The notes under the pieces: model-generated
Told to the model about the DNA's origin: nothing
What the model saw: only the letters and a program-made list of their open reading frames with translations
Database searches by the model: none
Part shown: in pieces, positions 10,501-18,129 of the stretch
How the letters are laid out: each line of letters starts with the position of its first letter
How positions within the stretch are numbered: position 1 is the stretch's first letter
Made by a program: the position numbers and the translations under genes
Source: JBHBQE01 sp041776485
GTDB taxonomy: Bacteria > Bacillota > Clostridia > Lachnospirales > Lachnospiraceae
Length of the DNA: 64,000 nt
Assembly (NCBI GenBank): GCA_041776485.1
Contig: JBHBQE010000015.1
Coordinates: 43,358 to 107,357, forward strand
Direction: 5' to 3'

Positions 10501-10821
10501 CCTTAGTCTATGTTTATTATCCTCTGCCAGCTTCCTGAGAATCAGACTTTTCCCCATATCCTCCAATACATTGAAATGGTCCTTCCCCAGACTCCTTAGA
10601 ACTCTAAAGGCAAGACGATTAAAGCTTAGGATATCAATATCCATTACACTATGGGAATTACAATATTTTACTAAAGATTTTTGAGTTTCCAGTGTAAACT
10701 GTTCCGGTACAATATAAAAAAAAGACTGCCCGGATTTAGAGTTTAGTTTGTTAAGCAGATATTCTATAGAATGTTTGGTCTTTCCACTGCCGGAAGGACC
10801 TGCAATAAATCTATATGACAT
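7540..10821 (-). CDS. addB: ATP-dependent nuclease subunit B, AddB
   Basis: The AddA partner: an inactivated helicase fold that recognises Chi plus a second nuclease. At 1093 residues it is a normal length. The N-terminal P-loop GPSGSGKT is at residues 8-15. The C-terminal nuclease shows KVVDYKSGN. The cysteines that hold the AddB 4Fe-4S cluster are present: one in SKCAYGYF before the nuclease core and three in GCEFCKFHSICGF near the C-terminus. The start codon shares one base with the sufU stop (TAATG), so synthesis is probably coupled to that of the Fe-S scaffold SufU. The gene overlaps addA downstream. Confidence 0.95.
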   Translation of the reverse strand: MSYRFIAGPSGSGKTKHSIEYLLNKLNSKSGQSFFYIVPEQFTLETQKSLVKYCNSHSVMDIDILSFNRLAFRVLRSLGKDHFNVLEDMGKSLILRKLAEDNKHRLRILSKNIGKMSYINELKSIISELMQYQVYPSLLKESLGAEGLSNLLSGKIEDISLLYEKFLSYIKNSYVTDETVLDLLWENIGNSKLLKDSVIVFDGFTGFTPIQEKIVKRLLEYANELIFTVTIQADSANFISIREDELFFMSKEYISNIRRYAGDIHIKEEEMVILRGERRPCNCKIYEVDVPREELILAAENIRDIVINKGLRYKDIAILCGDIDIYKPYIEEIFSQYDIPVFIDESRDLGFHSLVSLLKNIQSILVYNFKNEDMISFIKNSLISLDCEDIKNSLDYLENYLIATGIRGEKSYRKEFIYHPGNICDNELSEINIIKNKILNPILTFYKNYGNTKKKYLLRDMNMGIYYLLQEYDIERILFDRNEENIYSLFIDVLEKADVLLGDRGLYFKEYIDILISGICSGKLVSLPKSVDMVVFGDTVRTRLDNIHTLFVLGANEGILPNTTGTGGILTQRERQVMENVGIKLSPGERQRQFAGDFYIYLMKTRASSDLFVSYSRVSSGGDSLRPSFILKDIKREYNVDVNEYEYIINTGKRLEDTGSRILNNIRLLSNFRLSSKEESILSAYFYIFNDRYTYVKNEVFRKKEDSRLNKDVILKLNNNIINSTTSRIETYSKCAYGYFLNYILGLKEKAVYGINPMDTGNIYHDSLYNFFALLRSRALDICDLGLESRNILIKEAVNLSYTQFASRGDYNSKFFEYTRDKIEDTVKKNIEALLRQILKSSFKPRDFEIELRDMPGRNFLDNGDIKISLNGKIDRIDIMEIENSSYIKVVDYKSGNSQFDYSKLFYGLQIQLLFYLYAKAKSLKIEKPDSDIIPAAFFYYHIDDPINEIQGITDKEAADKLLNDRLRPTGLILNDDKVLQGLDVDMANDGAYKSDVIRVRRKKDGAFDNYSQVIGKDDLDYLMNFVEEKIYNTASDISKGIISKNPFRLGNNTGCEFCKFHSICGFDVNAGDSYREISVIKNMEEFRRKNEI

Positions 10822-11240
10822 TATTCCTTTAACATTTCTTCAAGGGTATGCCAGCCGAGAACTGCACACTTTACTCTGGAGGGCATATGGGCTATATCAG
10901 AAAGTATAGATGCCTCCTCCAATTCTTCCTTTTCCTCAGGGCTTATCTCTCCTGTAATCATTCTAATAAATATTTCAGAAAGCCTAAGAGCTTCTTCCTT
11001 AGTACGTCCTATTACTAAATCCAACATCATATCAGCACTTGCCTGGGATATGGCGCAGCCGTCTCCCGTATAAGCCCCATCCAATATAATATTATTTTCC
11101 ACCTTTAATCTTAAAATAATATCATCACCACAGGAGGGATTGACCCCCTGAAGCACCAAATTAGCCTCTGTAAGCTCATGCTTATGCTCCGGATTTACAT
11201 TATGCTCTGTAAGAATTTCATTATAAAATGTACTCGCCAT
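10821..11240 (-). CDS. sufU: Fe-S cluster assembly scaffold SufU
   Basis: A 139-residue IscU-like protein of the SUF system, which in Firmicutes binds zinc and accepts persulfide sulfur from SufS. The three ligand cysteines are visible in NPSCGDD, GDGCAIS and RVKCAVLGW, with the Asp after the first Cys-Gly. The insertion between the second and third cysteines is the SufU-type region absent from IscU. It starts at a TAATG overlap with sufS and ends in a TAATG overlap with addB. Confidence 0.94.
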   Translation of the reverse strand: MASTFYNEILTEHNVNPEHKHELTEANLVLQGVNPSCGDDIILRLKVENNIILDGAYTGDGCAISQASADMMLDLVIGRTKEEALRLSEIFIRMITGEISPEEKEELEEASILSDIAHMPSRVKCAVLGWHTLEEMLKE

Positions 11241-12463
11241 TAATATCCCATCTTCTTTCTAATACCGGATAGACAATCTAAAAATCTATCCATATCATCC
11301 ACATTATTATAAAATGCCAAGCTTGCCCTGGTTGTTGACATGCTTCCTAAAAATTTATGCAGTGGCTGTGCACAGTGATGACCTGCCCGCACCGCAATAT
11401 TTTCTGAATTAAAAATTTCCGCCACATCATGGGGATGCACACCATCTATCACAAAGGTTATTATGCCATGATGTTTTTCCGGCTCTTTTGCCCCCAGAAT
11501 GTGTACATTGGGAATATCTGCCATTCTCTCCATTGTGTATCTGGTAAGAAATTCTTCCCTTTTCCCTATTTCTTTTAATCCAAAACGCTCCATAAAATGG
11601 ATCGCTTCCCGCAGTCCGACTGCACCTCCAACATTTACTGTTCCCGCCTCAAACTTATGAGGTACATCAGCATAGGTAACTGTTTCTAAGGTTACATACT
11701 CTATCATCTCCCCACCGTGTAAAAACGGCGGCATAATATCCAGCAGCTCCCTTTTCCCATATAATACTCCTATTCCCATCGGAGCAAACATTTTATGCCC
11801 TGAAAATGCCAAAAAATCCACATCCAAGTCCTGAACCGACACCGGAATATGTGGTACAGACTGGGAACCGTCACATACAAAATAAGCATTATTTCTATGG
11901 GCAATCTCAGCAAATGCTTTAACATCATACTCTCTGCCAAATACATTTGACATTTGAGTATGACATATAATTCTGGTTTTATCATTAACTGCCGACTCCA
12001 GCATTTCCGGTGTAACTTCCCCTTTACTGTCACACTCAATATACCTTACCTTTGCCCCTATACGCCCTGCCATTTCCCTCCATGGAAGCATATTTGAATG
12101 ATGTTCCATTACGGAAATCAAAATCTCATCATCAGGTTTAAGCACAGCATGACATAGGGAATATGCTGCCAAATTAAGGCTTTCTGTAGCATTTCTGGTA
12201 AAAATTATTTCAGCACTTGACTTGGCATTTATAAATCTGGCAACCTCCGCCCTTGCTTCTTCATAGGTATTGGTGGCATCCACACTCAATTCATACAATC
12301 CTCTCATCGGATTTGCATTTCCCGTGGTATAATATTCAGAAACTGCATTATTAACACAAGGAGGTTTTTGGCTTGTGGCAGCATTGTCTAAATATATTAC
12401 ATTTCTATTTTGTAATATAGGAAACTCTCCCTTTATTTGAATATCCTTTTTTGTAATCGCCAT
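11240..12463 (-). CDS. sufS: Cysteine desulfurase SufS
   Basis: PLP enzyme that takes sulfur from cysteine and passes it to SufU for Fe-S cluster building. It has 407 residues, as usual for group II desulfurases. Seen: YLDNAATSQKP at the N-terminus, VMEHHSNMLPW, FVCDGSQSVPH, SGHKMFAPMGIG with the PLP lysine, and RAGHHCAQPLH with the catalytic cysteine. The gap to sufD is 18 bp and it overlaps sufU by one base. It is distinct from the class V protein at the left window edge, which sits with selD. Confidence 0.96.
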   Translation of the reverse strand: MAITKKDIQIKGEFPILQNRNVIYLDNAATSQKPPCVNNAVSEYYTTGNANPMRGLYELSVDATNTYEEARAEVARFINAKSSAEIIFTRNATESLNLAAYSLCHAVLKPDDEILISVMEHHSNMLPWREMAGRIGAKVRYIECDSKGEVTPEMLESAVNDKTRIICHTQMSNVFGREYDVKAFAEIAHRNNAYFVCDGSQSVPHIPVSVQDLDVDFLAFSGHKMFAPMGIGVLYGKRELLDIMPPFLHGGEMIEYVTLETVTYADVPHKFEAGTVNVGGAVGLREAIHFMERFGLKEIGKREEFLTRYTMERMADIPNVHILGAKEPEKHHGIITFVIDGVHPHDVAEIFNSENIAVRAGHHCAQPLHKFLGSMSTTRASLAFYNNVDDMDRFLDCLSGIRKKMGY

Positions 12464-12481
12464 ATTTACCTACAATCTTTA

Positions 12482-13396
12482 TTATTTATCTTTCTCCAAA
12501 AGCTCCATTGCCCTATCCCTGGTACTCTCCTCAGGAATAAGCTTTATAACAGACTTTATTCTTTCATTAGACATGATTTTATATGCCATCTCCTCTGAAA
12601 TCCCCCGACTGCAAAGATAGAATAAAAGCTCATCACTTAGCCTTCCTATGGTGGCGCCATGATTTCCCTCTACATCCTCCTCTGCACATAAGATAACGGG
12701 AACCGTCTTATTTATTATATTATTCTCCATAAGAAGCACATCTTCAGTTTCACTTCCCAGAGCCCTCTTACAGCCTCGTTTAAAATCAATTGTTCCTCTA
12801 TATGTTTTTTTTGCTCCACTATAAAGAACACCCTTTGACTCTAATGAACACTCACTCTCTGTGCCAAAATGATTGATAACATAATTAATATCAAGTACAT
12901 CCTCATTTTTTACTATATATGCTGATTGAATATCGGTTTTAGATTTATGCCCGTTAAGATTGGATGAAACATTGATATATGCTTTACCGCCCATATATAC
13001 CTGAATAATATCTAAATCGGAAAATTCTCCATGATTTATGGTAATATTGGATATAAGAGTATCTCTGCTGTCCATACTGATAACCTGTACCAAAGTTAAT
13101 TTTGCATGATCTTTAAGCTCAATATTTATATCCAGCTCTCCCTGACTGCCTGTACCTATGGAAGAATTTTCTATTATCAAGACCCCCTCAATGCTGGAAT
13201 TTACACTAACCTTGAGATTTTCGCTTTCGTTTTCCCGGTAATTATAAGTATGCTTTACCAACTCCATATTTGGACATGCAAAGCAAATTTCCTTTTCCTT
13301 TGAGTTAGCGACGTCAATATCAGCAATTGCAGCATTATTTACCTGTAACCACCTAAATGTTGGTGATGGTAGAATATTTATAGTTTTATTACTCAT
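12482..13396 (-). CDS. sufD: Fe-S assembly protein SufD
   Basis: A 304-residue SufB/SufD-family protein. With SufB and SufC it forms the SufBCD scaffold complex in the cytosol. It is shorter than many SufD proteins (about 420), with most of the N-terminal helical region missing, but the beta-helix core and C-terminus are present (GNHGATIGRLSDELLFYLCSRGIS, then the helical end). The ATGA overlap with sufB and the position before sufS support the assignment. The short form resembles other Clostridia SufD proteins and does not look broken. Confidence 0.9.
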   Translation of the reverse strand: MSNKTINILPSPTFRWLQVNNAAIADIDVANSKEKEICFACPNMELVKHTYNYRENESENLKVSVNSSIEGVLIIENSSIGTGSQGELDINIELKDHAKLTLVQVISMDSRDTLISNITINHGEFSDLDIIQVYMGGKAYINVSSNLNGHKSKTDIQSAYIVKNEDVLDINYVINHFGTESECSLESKGVLYSGAKKTYRGTIDFKRGCKRALGSETEDVLLMENNIINKTVPVILCAEEDVEGNHGATIGRLSDELLFYLCSRGISEEMAYKIMSNERIKSVIKLIPEESTRDRAMELLEKDK

Positions 13397-14814
13397 CCTA
13401 TACTGCCTTTCATCTCCAACCTGATTAAATTATTCATTTCCACAGCATATTCCAGCGGAAGTTCTTTACTTACATTATCTGCAAAACCGCTTACAATTAA
13501 TGCCCTTGCCTCCTGCTCACCCATACCCCTGCTCATTAAATAGAATACCACCTCATCAGATATTCTGCCGATCTTGGCCTCATGACCTATATCGCAATTG
13601 CTGTTTCTAATATCCATGGCAGGCACCGTATCTGATCTGGAAATATCATCTAACATAAGCGACTGACAGGATACAGAAGACTTTGTATTATCTGCATTTT
13701 CAGTAACAACAATGGAGCTTCTAAAGGTGCTTGCGCCACCGCTTTTAGATATGGATCTGGTATTAATGACAGAGGAAGTATTTTTCCCACTATGCACCAC
13801 CTTGGTTCCTGTATCCAGGTTCTGTCCCGCACCCGCAAATGTTACACTGGTAAATTCTGATTTGGAATTATCCCCTGCCAAAATACTCATAGGATATAAA
13901 TAGGATGTATGGGAGCCAAAAGACCCTGATATCCACTCTATTTTTCCGTTTTTTTCCACCTTTGCCCTTTTTGTATTAAGGTTATACATATTCTTAGACC
14001 AGTTCTCAATTGTAGAATATCTAAGCCCTGCATTTTCTCCTACATAAAGCTCCACACAGCCTGCATGAAGATTTGCAACATTGTATTTCGGCGCTGAACA
14101 CCCCTCTATAAAGTGCAAATAAGCCCCCTCATCAACAATTATAAGGGTATGCTCAAACTGTCCGGCTCCCGGAGCGTTTAATCGAAAATAGCTTTGCAGA
14201 GGTATTTCCACTGAAACCCCCTTAGGTACATATACAAATGAGCCTCCTGACCAAACTGCCCCGTGTAATGCTGCAAATTTGTGGTCTGTGGGAGGAACTA
14301 ACTTCATAAAATGCCTTTGAATCATGTCCACATATCTATCGTCTCTAATGGCACTTTCCAGGTCTGTATAAATAACACCCTGCTTTGCCATATCTTCTCT
14401 CAGATTATGGTATACAAGCTCTGAATCATATTGAGCGCCCACTCCAGCCAGGGATTCTCTCTCTGCCTGTGGAATCCCCAGCCTTTCAAAGGTGTCCTTT
14501 ATATCCTCCGGTACAGAATCCCAATCCTCGTGCATTCTCTCAGTATTGGGTCTGACATAGGTTACAATATTATCCATATCAAGCCCATCTATTGAAGGGC
14601 CCCAATCTACCATTTCTGTTTCATCATAAATCCTTAGAGAATTAAGCCTAAATTCTTTCATCCAGTCCGGATCATTCTTTTCTTTTGATAATTCAGCTAC
14701 AATCTCACTAGTTAAACCTTTACTTAACTTTATTGAATCATCATCGGAAAATCTAAAATCGTACAGACTTCTGTCTATATCCTCAACATTTGTTTTTTCT
14801 TTTATTTCTGCCAT
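13393..14814 (-). CDS. sufB: Fe-S cluster assembly protein SufB
   Basis: Core scaffold subunit of SufBCD, on which Fe-S clusters form. It has 473 residues, a normal length. Seen: the N-terminal DDPDWMKEFRL-like segment (NDPDWMKEFRL), the GVSVEIPLQSYFR and HFIEGCSAP stretches of the beta-helix, and the C-terminal GHEAKIGRISDEVVFYLMSRG block. The start ATG lies inside the last codons of sufC (13-bp overlap), and the stop overlaps sufD (ATGA), so the three subunits are translationally coupled. Confidence 0.96.
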   Translation of the reverse strand: MAEIKEKTNVEDIDRSLYDFRFSDDDSIKLSKGLTSEIVAELSKEKNDPDWMKEFRLNSLRIYDETEMVDWGPSIDGLDMDNIVTYVRPNTERMHEDWDSVPEDIKDTFERLGIPQAERESLAGVGAQYDSELVYHNLREDMAKQGVIYTDLESAIRDDRYVDMIQRHFMKLVPPTDHKFAALHGAVWSGGSFVYVPKGVSVEIPLQSYFRLNAPGAGQFEHTLIIVDEGAYLHFIEGCSAPKYNVANLHAGCVELYVGENAGLRYSTIENWSKNMYNLNTKRAKVEKNGKIEWISGSFGSHTSYLYPMSILAGDNSKSEFTSVTFAGAGQNLDTGTKVVHSGKNTSSVINTRSISKSGGASTFRSSIVVTENADNTKSSVSCQSLMLDDISRSDTVPAMDIRNSNCDIGHEAKIGRISDEVVFYLMSRGMGEQEARALIVSGFADNVSKELPLEYAVEMNNLIRLEMKGSIG

Positions 14815-15542
14815 TTTACAAAGCCTTCATTATTAACTAAATTAACTAAACTTCCGTCACCGGTTTCCACTATTTTACCATCCACAAGTATATGGGTATA
14901 ATCCACATTAAGGCTGTCTAATATCCTTGTGGAATGGGTAATAATAATTAACGCACCGTTAACGGATTTTTTATATTCCCTTATTCCGTCAGATACCACC
15001 CTTACAGCATCTACATCTAAACCGGAATCTGTTTCATCTAATATCGCAAGCTCCGGTTTCATCATTAATAGCTGTAATATCTCTGCTTTCTTCTTCTCAC
15101 CACCGGAAAATCCCACATTTAAATCCCTTTCCAAATATGAAGAATCAAAATCCAGCTTTTCCATGGTGGCTTCCACTTCCTTTTTAAAGTCCCAGGCTCT
15201 AACCCTTTTCCCTGTTCTGTTACTTACTGCGGTTTTAATAAAATTAGCCAGAGTAATACTTGGAACCTCTACAGGGTTTTGGAAAGACAGGAACATGCCA
15301 GCCTTAGCTTTTTTATCCGCCGGCTCATGGGTAAAGTCCTCCCCTTTAAATAAGATACTGCCCTGAGAGATTTCATATCTGAAATCTCCCATTATGCTAA
15401 ATCCCAAGGTGGACTTCCCCGCTCCGTTAGGTCCCATTATTACATGAACCTCTCCGGGATTAACACAAAGATTTACCCCATGCAGTATTTCTATATCCTT
15501 TGTTTTAACCTTTAAATCCTTTATTTCCAGTAAATTTGACAT
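14802..15542 (-). CDS. sufC: Fe-S assembly ATPase SufC
   Basis: ABC-type ATPase of the SufBCD complex. It has 246 residues from the ATG at 15542, which has AAGGAG seven bases upstream. An in-frame ATG 60 bp further out would run into prfA. Seen: Walker A GPNGAGKST, the signature FSGGEKKKAEILQ, and Walker B LAILDETDSGLD followed by the H-loop ITHSTR. It is first of the sufCBDSU block, 10 bp after the prfA stop. Confidence 0.96.
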   Translation of the reverse strand: MSNLLEIKDLKVKTKDIEILHGVNLCVNPGEVHVIMGPNGAGKSTLGFSIMGDFRYEISQGSILFKGEDFTHEPADKKAKAGMFLSFQNPVEVPSITLANFIKTAVSNRTGKRVRAWDFKKEVEATMEKLDFDSSYLERDLNVGFSGGEKKKAEILQLLMMKPELAILDETDSGLDVDAVRVVSDGIREYKKSVNGALIIITHSTRILDSLNVDYTHILVDGKIVETGDGSLVNLVNNEGFVKWQK

Positions 15543-15552
15543 ATTATACTCC

Positions 15553-16629
15553 TTATGCTGCACCTTCCATTTTGGCAAGACGCTTGGTTTGATCTGCCGC
15601 AATTAATGCATCTAATATTTCCTGCACATCTCCATTTAATACCTTATCTAATTTATATAATGTAAGACCTATTCGATGGTCTGTAACCCTGCCCTGAGGA
15701 AAATTATAGGTACGAATCTTCTCGGAACGATCCCCCGTTCCTATTTGGCTCATTCTTTCACTGCTTTCTGCTAATCTTCTGGCCTCTAACTCCCTGTCAT
15801 AAAGTTTTGTCCTAAGAAGTGCAAAAGCCTTATTTTTATTTTGAAGCTGGCTCTTTTCTGTCTGGGAATAAATAACTATTCCCGTTGGAATATGGGTAAG
15901 ACGAACCGCAGAATCTGTTGTATTAACGCACTGTCCGCCATTTCCTGATGCCCTCATTACATCGATTCGACAATCATTCTCATCTATCTGCACATCCACC
16001 TCCTCAGCCTCAGGCATAACCGCCACGGTCACAGTTGAAGTGTGGATTCTTCCGCCAGATTCAGTCTCCGGCACGCGCTGTACCCTATGTACCCCTGACT
16101 CATATTTTAAAACTGAATAGGCACCCTGTCCGTTTACCATAAAGTTAACAGACTTAACCCCTCCAATTCCTGTTTCTTCTATCTCCATAAGCTCACACTT
16201 CCAGTTTCTGGCAATGGCATAATGGGTATACATTCTGTATAATTCTCCTGCAAACAATGCCGCCTCATCTCCTCCGGCACCTGCTCTTATTTCCACCACT
16301 ACATTTTTGTCATCATTTTTATCCTTAGGCAAAAGCAGAATCTTAAGCTCCTGCTCCTTTTCCTCCTTTGTACTTCTGGCAGCGCTTAACTCCTCCTTAA
16401 GCATGGCACGCATTTCCTCGTCCTTTTCTGTCTCTAACATTTCAATGGAGTCATTAATGGTTTCCTCACAGGTTTTATATTCTTCATAGGCCTTAACAAT
16501 AGGAGCTAAATCACCCTGCTCCTTCATAAGACTTTGGAAATGGGACTTGTTATTAGAAACATCAGGCTCTGATAATTCTCTCATTATTTCCTGATAATGT
16601 AAAACAAGATCCTCTAACTGGTCAAACAT
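15553..16629 (-). CDS. prfA: Peptide chain release factor 1
   Basis: Class I release factor reading UAA and UAG. It has 358 residues, the standard length. The GGQ hydrolysis motif is in ASGNGGQCVNTTDSAV, and the codon-reading P-x-T tripeptide is in RVPETESGG, which marks RF1 rather than RF2. AAAGGA is just upstream of the ATG. It follows prmC by 2 bp, the usual pairing of the factor with the methylase that modifies its GGQ glutamine, and runs directly into sufC. Confidence 0.97.
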   Translation of the reverse strand: MFDQLEDLVLHYQEIMRELSEPDVSNNKSHFQSLMKEQGDLAPIVKAYEEYKTCEETINDSIEMLETEKDEEMRAMLKEELSAARSTKEEKEQELKILLLPKDKNDDKNVVVEIRAGAGGDEAALFAGELYRMYTHYAIARNWKCELMEIEETGIGGVKSVNFMVNGQGAYSVLKYESGVHRVQRVPETESGGRIHTSTVTVAVMPEAEEVDVQIDENDCRIDVMRASGNGGQCVNTTDSAVRLTHIPTGIVIYSQTEKSQLQNKNKAFALLRTKLYDRELEARRLAESSERMSQIGTGDRSEKIRTYNFPQGRVTDHRIGLTLYKLDKVLNGDVQEILDALIAADQTKRLAKMEGAA

Positions 16630-16631
16630 AA

Positions 16632-17483
16632 CTATCCTTTCACTTCTATTATACGGTCGTAATTTCCGTAATCTTTATATATATTTACTACCTCGTATCC
16701 GGCTTTATAAAAAATATCCTTTACAGGCCGTCCCTGATTATGTCCTATTTCAAAAAAAGCAATTCCGCCTTTTTTAAGATAATTATTAAGACCTTCAGCA
16801 ATTTTTCTGTAAAAATATAAGCCGTCCTCTCCTCCATCTAAGGCTATCCTTGGATCATACTCCCTAACCTCAATGCTAAGACTGTCTATAATATCACTTT
16901 CTATATACGGAGGATTGCCTGTAATTATATCAAATTTTTCCGTATCTTGAATAGGAGAAAATAAATCTCCCTCTAAAAACCTAATATTAATATCGTGTCT
17001 ATGGGCATTTTCTCTGGCAAGATCTAATGCCAAAGCAGAAATGTCAGCAGCTACAAAATTCCCGCTTGCCTTGGAAAATTTTTCTTTATAAAGCTTTGCC
17101 AGAGAAATAATTATACAGCCACTTCCTGTACATATATCAAGAACACTTGCCCCGGAACTTAGATTTTTTGAAGCAAGCTCCACTAATATCTCAGTTTCAA
17201 ATCTTGGAACAAGTACGTTTTTATTGACCTTAAATTCATTTCCATAGAAGTATGAAACTCCCAAAATATGCTGCAGAGGAATATGATTTAATCTTTTATC
17301 TATTAAATAAAAATATCTCTTTTCAATATCCTCCGATATATTTTTTTCAGAATTAAAAACCAGTTCTTCCCGGGATATTCCTGTAGCAAATGACAGCAGT
17401 ATATCTGCATTATTTTTGCTGTCCTCAATTCCTGCCAGGGTTAACCTTTCATTGCCTGCATATCTTAAATTCTCAATTGTCAT
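16632..17483 (-). CDS. prmC: Release factor glutamine methyltransferase PrmC
   Basis: SAM-dependent N5-methyltransferase that modifies the GGQ glutamine of release factors. It has 283 residues. Seen: the SAM site VLDICTGSGCI, VAADISALAL and the catalytic NPPY in DIITGNPPYIESD. First gene of the long prmC-prfA-suf-add string. The 100-bp gap upstream holds the rpmE terminator and a short GGAAGT/ACTTCC inverted repeat at 17524-17545. I see no strong promoter there, so expression may depend partly on readthrough from rpmE. Confidence 0.95.
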   Translation of the reverse strand: MTIENLRYAGNERLTLAGIEDSKNNADILLSFATGISREELVFNSEKNISEDIEKRYFYLIDKRLNHIPLQHILGVSYFYGNEFKVNKNVLVPRFETEILVELASKNLSSGASVLDICTGSGCIIISLAKLYKEKFSKASGNFVAADISALALDLARENAHRHDINIRFLEGDLFSPIQDTEKFDIITGNPPYIESDIIDSLSIEVREYDPRIALDGGEDGLYFYRKIAEGLNNYLKKGGIAFFEIGHNQGRPVKDIFYKAGYEVVNIYKDYGNYDRIIEVKG

Positions 17484-17547
17484 AATAAATTCCCACTATA
17501 TATTTAATGCCCCGTAAATAGCAGGAAGTTATAATATTTACTTCCCA

Positions 17548-17580
17548 TAAAAACAAACCCGACGGTATCCGCCGGGCTTT
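17548..17580 (-). terminator. Rho-independent terminator after rpmE
   Basis: Minus strand: AAGCCCGGCGG, loop ATA, CCGTCGGGTTT (one or two G-T pairs), then TGTTTTT. It lies 7 bp after the L31 stop and before prmC. Confidence 0.88.
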
Positions 17581-17586
17581 AGCTTC

Positions 17587-17793
17587 CTATTCGTTTTTAA
17601 GACCGTATTTCCTGTTAAACTTATCAATACGCCCTCGTGCCTGAGCACTCTTTTGCTGTCCTGTGTAAAACGGATGACACTTGCTGCATATTTCCACATG
17701 AATATTTTCCCTTGTGGATCCTGTAACAAAAGTATTTCCACAGTTACAGGTAACATTTGCCTGATAATAGTCAGGATGTATATCTTTTCTCAT
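17587..17793 (-). CDS. rpmE: Ribosomal protein L31, zinc-binding form
   Basis: A 68-residue component of the large ribosomal subunit. The zinc-ribbon cysteines are CNC near residues 16-18 and CSKC near residues 37-40, so this is the zinc-containing (C+) paralog, not the zinc-free one. I chose the ATG at 17793 (MRKDIHPDYY), which has AGGAG five bases upstream. A further ATG at 17826 would add 11 residues untypical of L31. Strong promoter and terminator flank it. Confidence 0.96.
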   Translation of the reverse strand: MRKDIHPDYYQANVTCNCGNTFVTGSTRENIHVEICSKCHPFYTGQQKSAQARGRIDKFNRKYGLKNE

Positions 17794-17838
17794 GGGTTCT
17801 CCTCTCCATACATGATTTCCAACCATGCGAACTTTGTG

Positions 17839-17867
17839 ATAGTATCATGTTTCCGGTTAAATTGCAA
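17839..17867 (-). promoter_or_regulatory. Sigma-A promoter of rpmE
   Basis: Minus strand: -35 TTGCAA at 17867-17862, 17-bp spacer, -10 TACTAT at 17844-17839 with a TG one base upstream (extended -10). It lies about 45 bp before the L31 start. Confidence 0.8.
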
Positions 17868-18129
17868 GCGGTTTTTGTTTTATGACGCTGTAGAACTTAC
17901 ATTGCATTTTAATTCATATGACTTTATTCTGCCAAGATGATATAATAATTTTATATAGCACATTTTTAATAAAATATACTATATTACTGACAGATTATTC
18001 ATTGTAATATAATTAATTAAGAGCAGGGCATTGCACCACATAGATTATATTATAGCTATACTGCTGTAATTTTTGAATATAGAAAGTATGTCTGCTCTAT
18101 GCCTGAAATAACAGAATTCGGAGACATAT
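17868..18129 (+). promoter_or_regulatory. AT-rich intergenic region with possible tmcAL promoter
   Basis: The 300-bp gap between rpmE and the divergent tmcAL. The best plus-strand candidate is CTGACA (17987-17992), a short 15-bp spacer and TATAAT (18008-18013). The spacing is suboptimal, so this is tentative. GGAGA lies five bases before the tmcAL ATG. No gene or RNA element is recognised otherwise. Confidence 0.35.

Noticed and set aside
17524..17545. GGAAGT/ACTTCC inverted repeat before prmC as a terminator or operator
   Set aside because: The stem is only 6 bp with a 10-base AT-rich loop and no T run. The real terminator is 17548-17580. No known operator matches.
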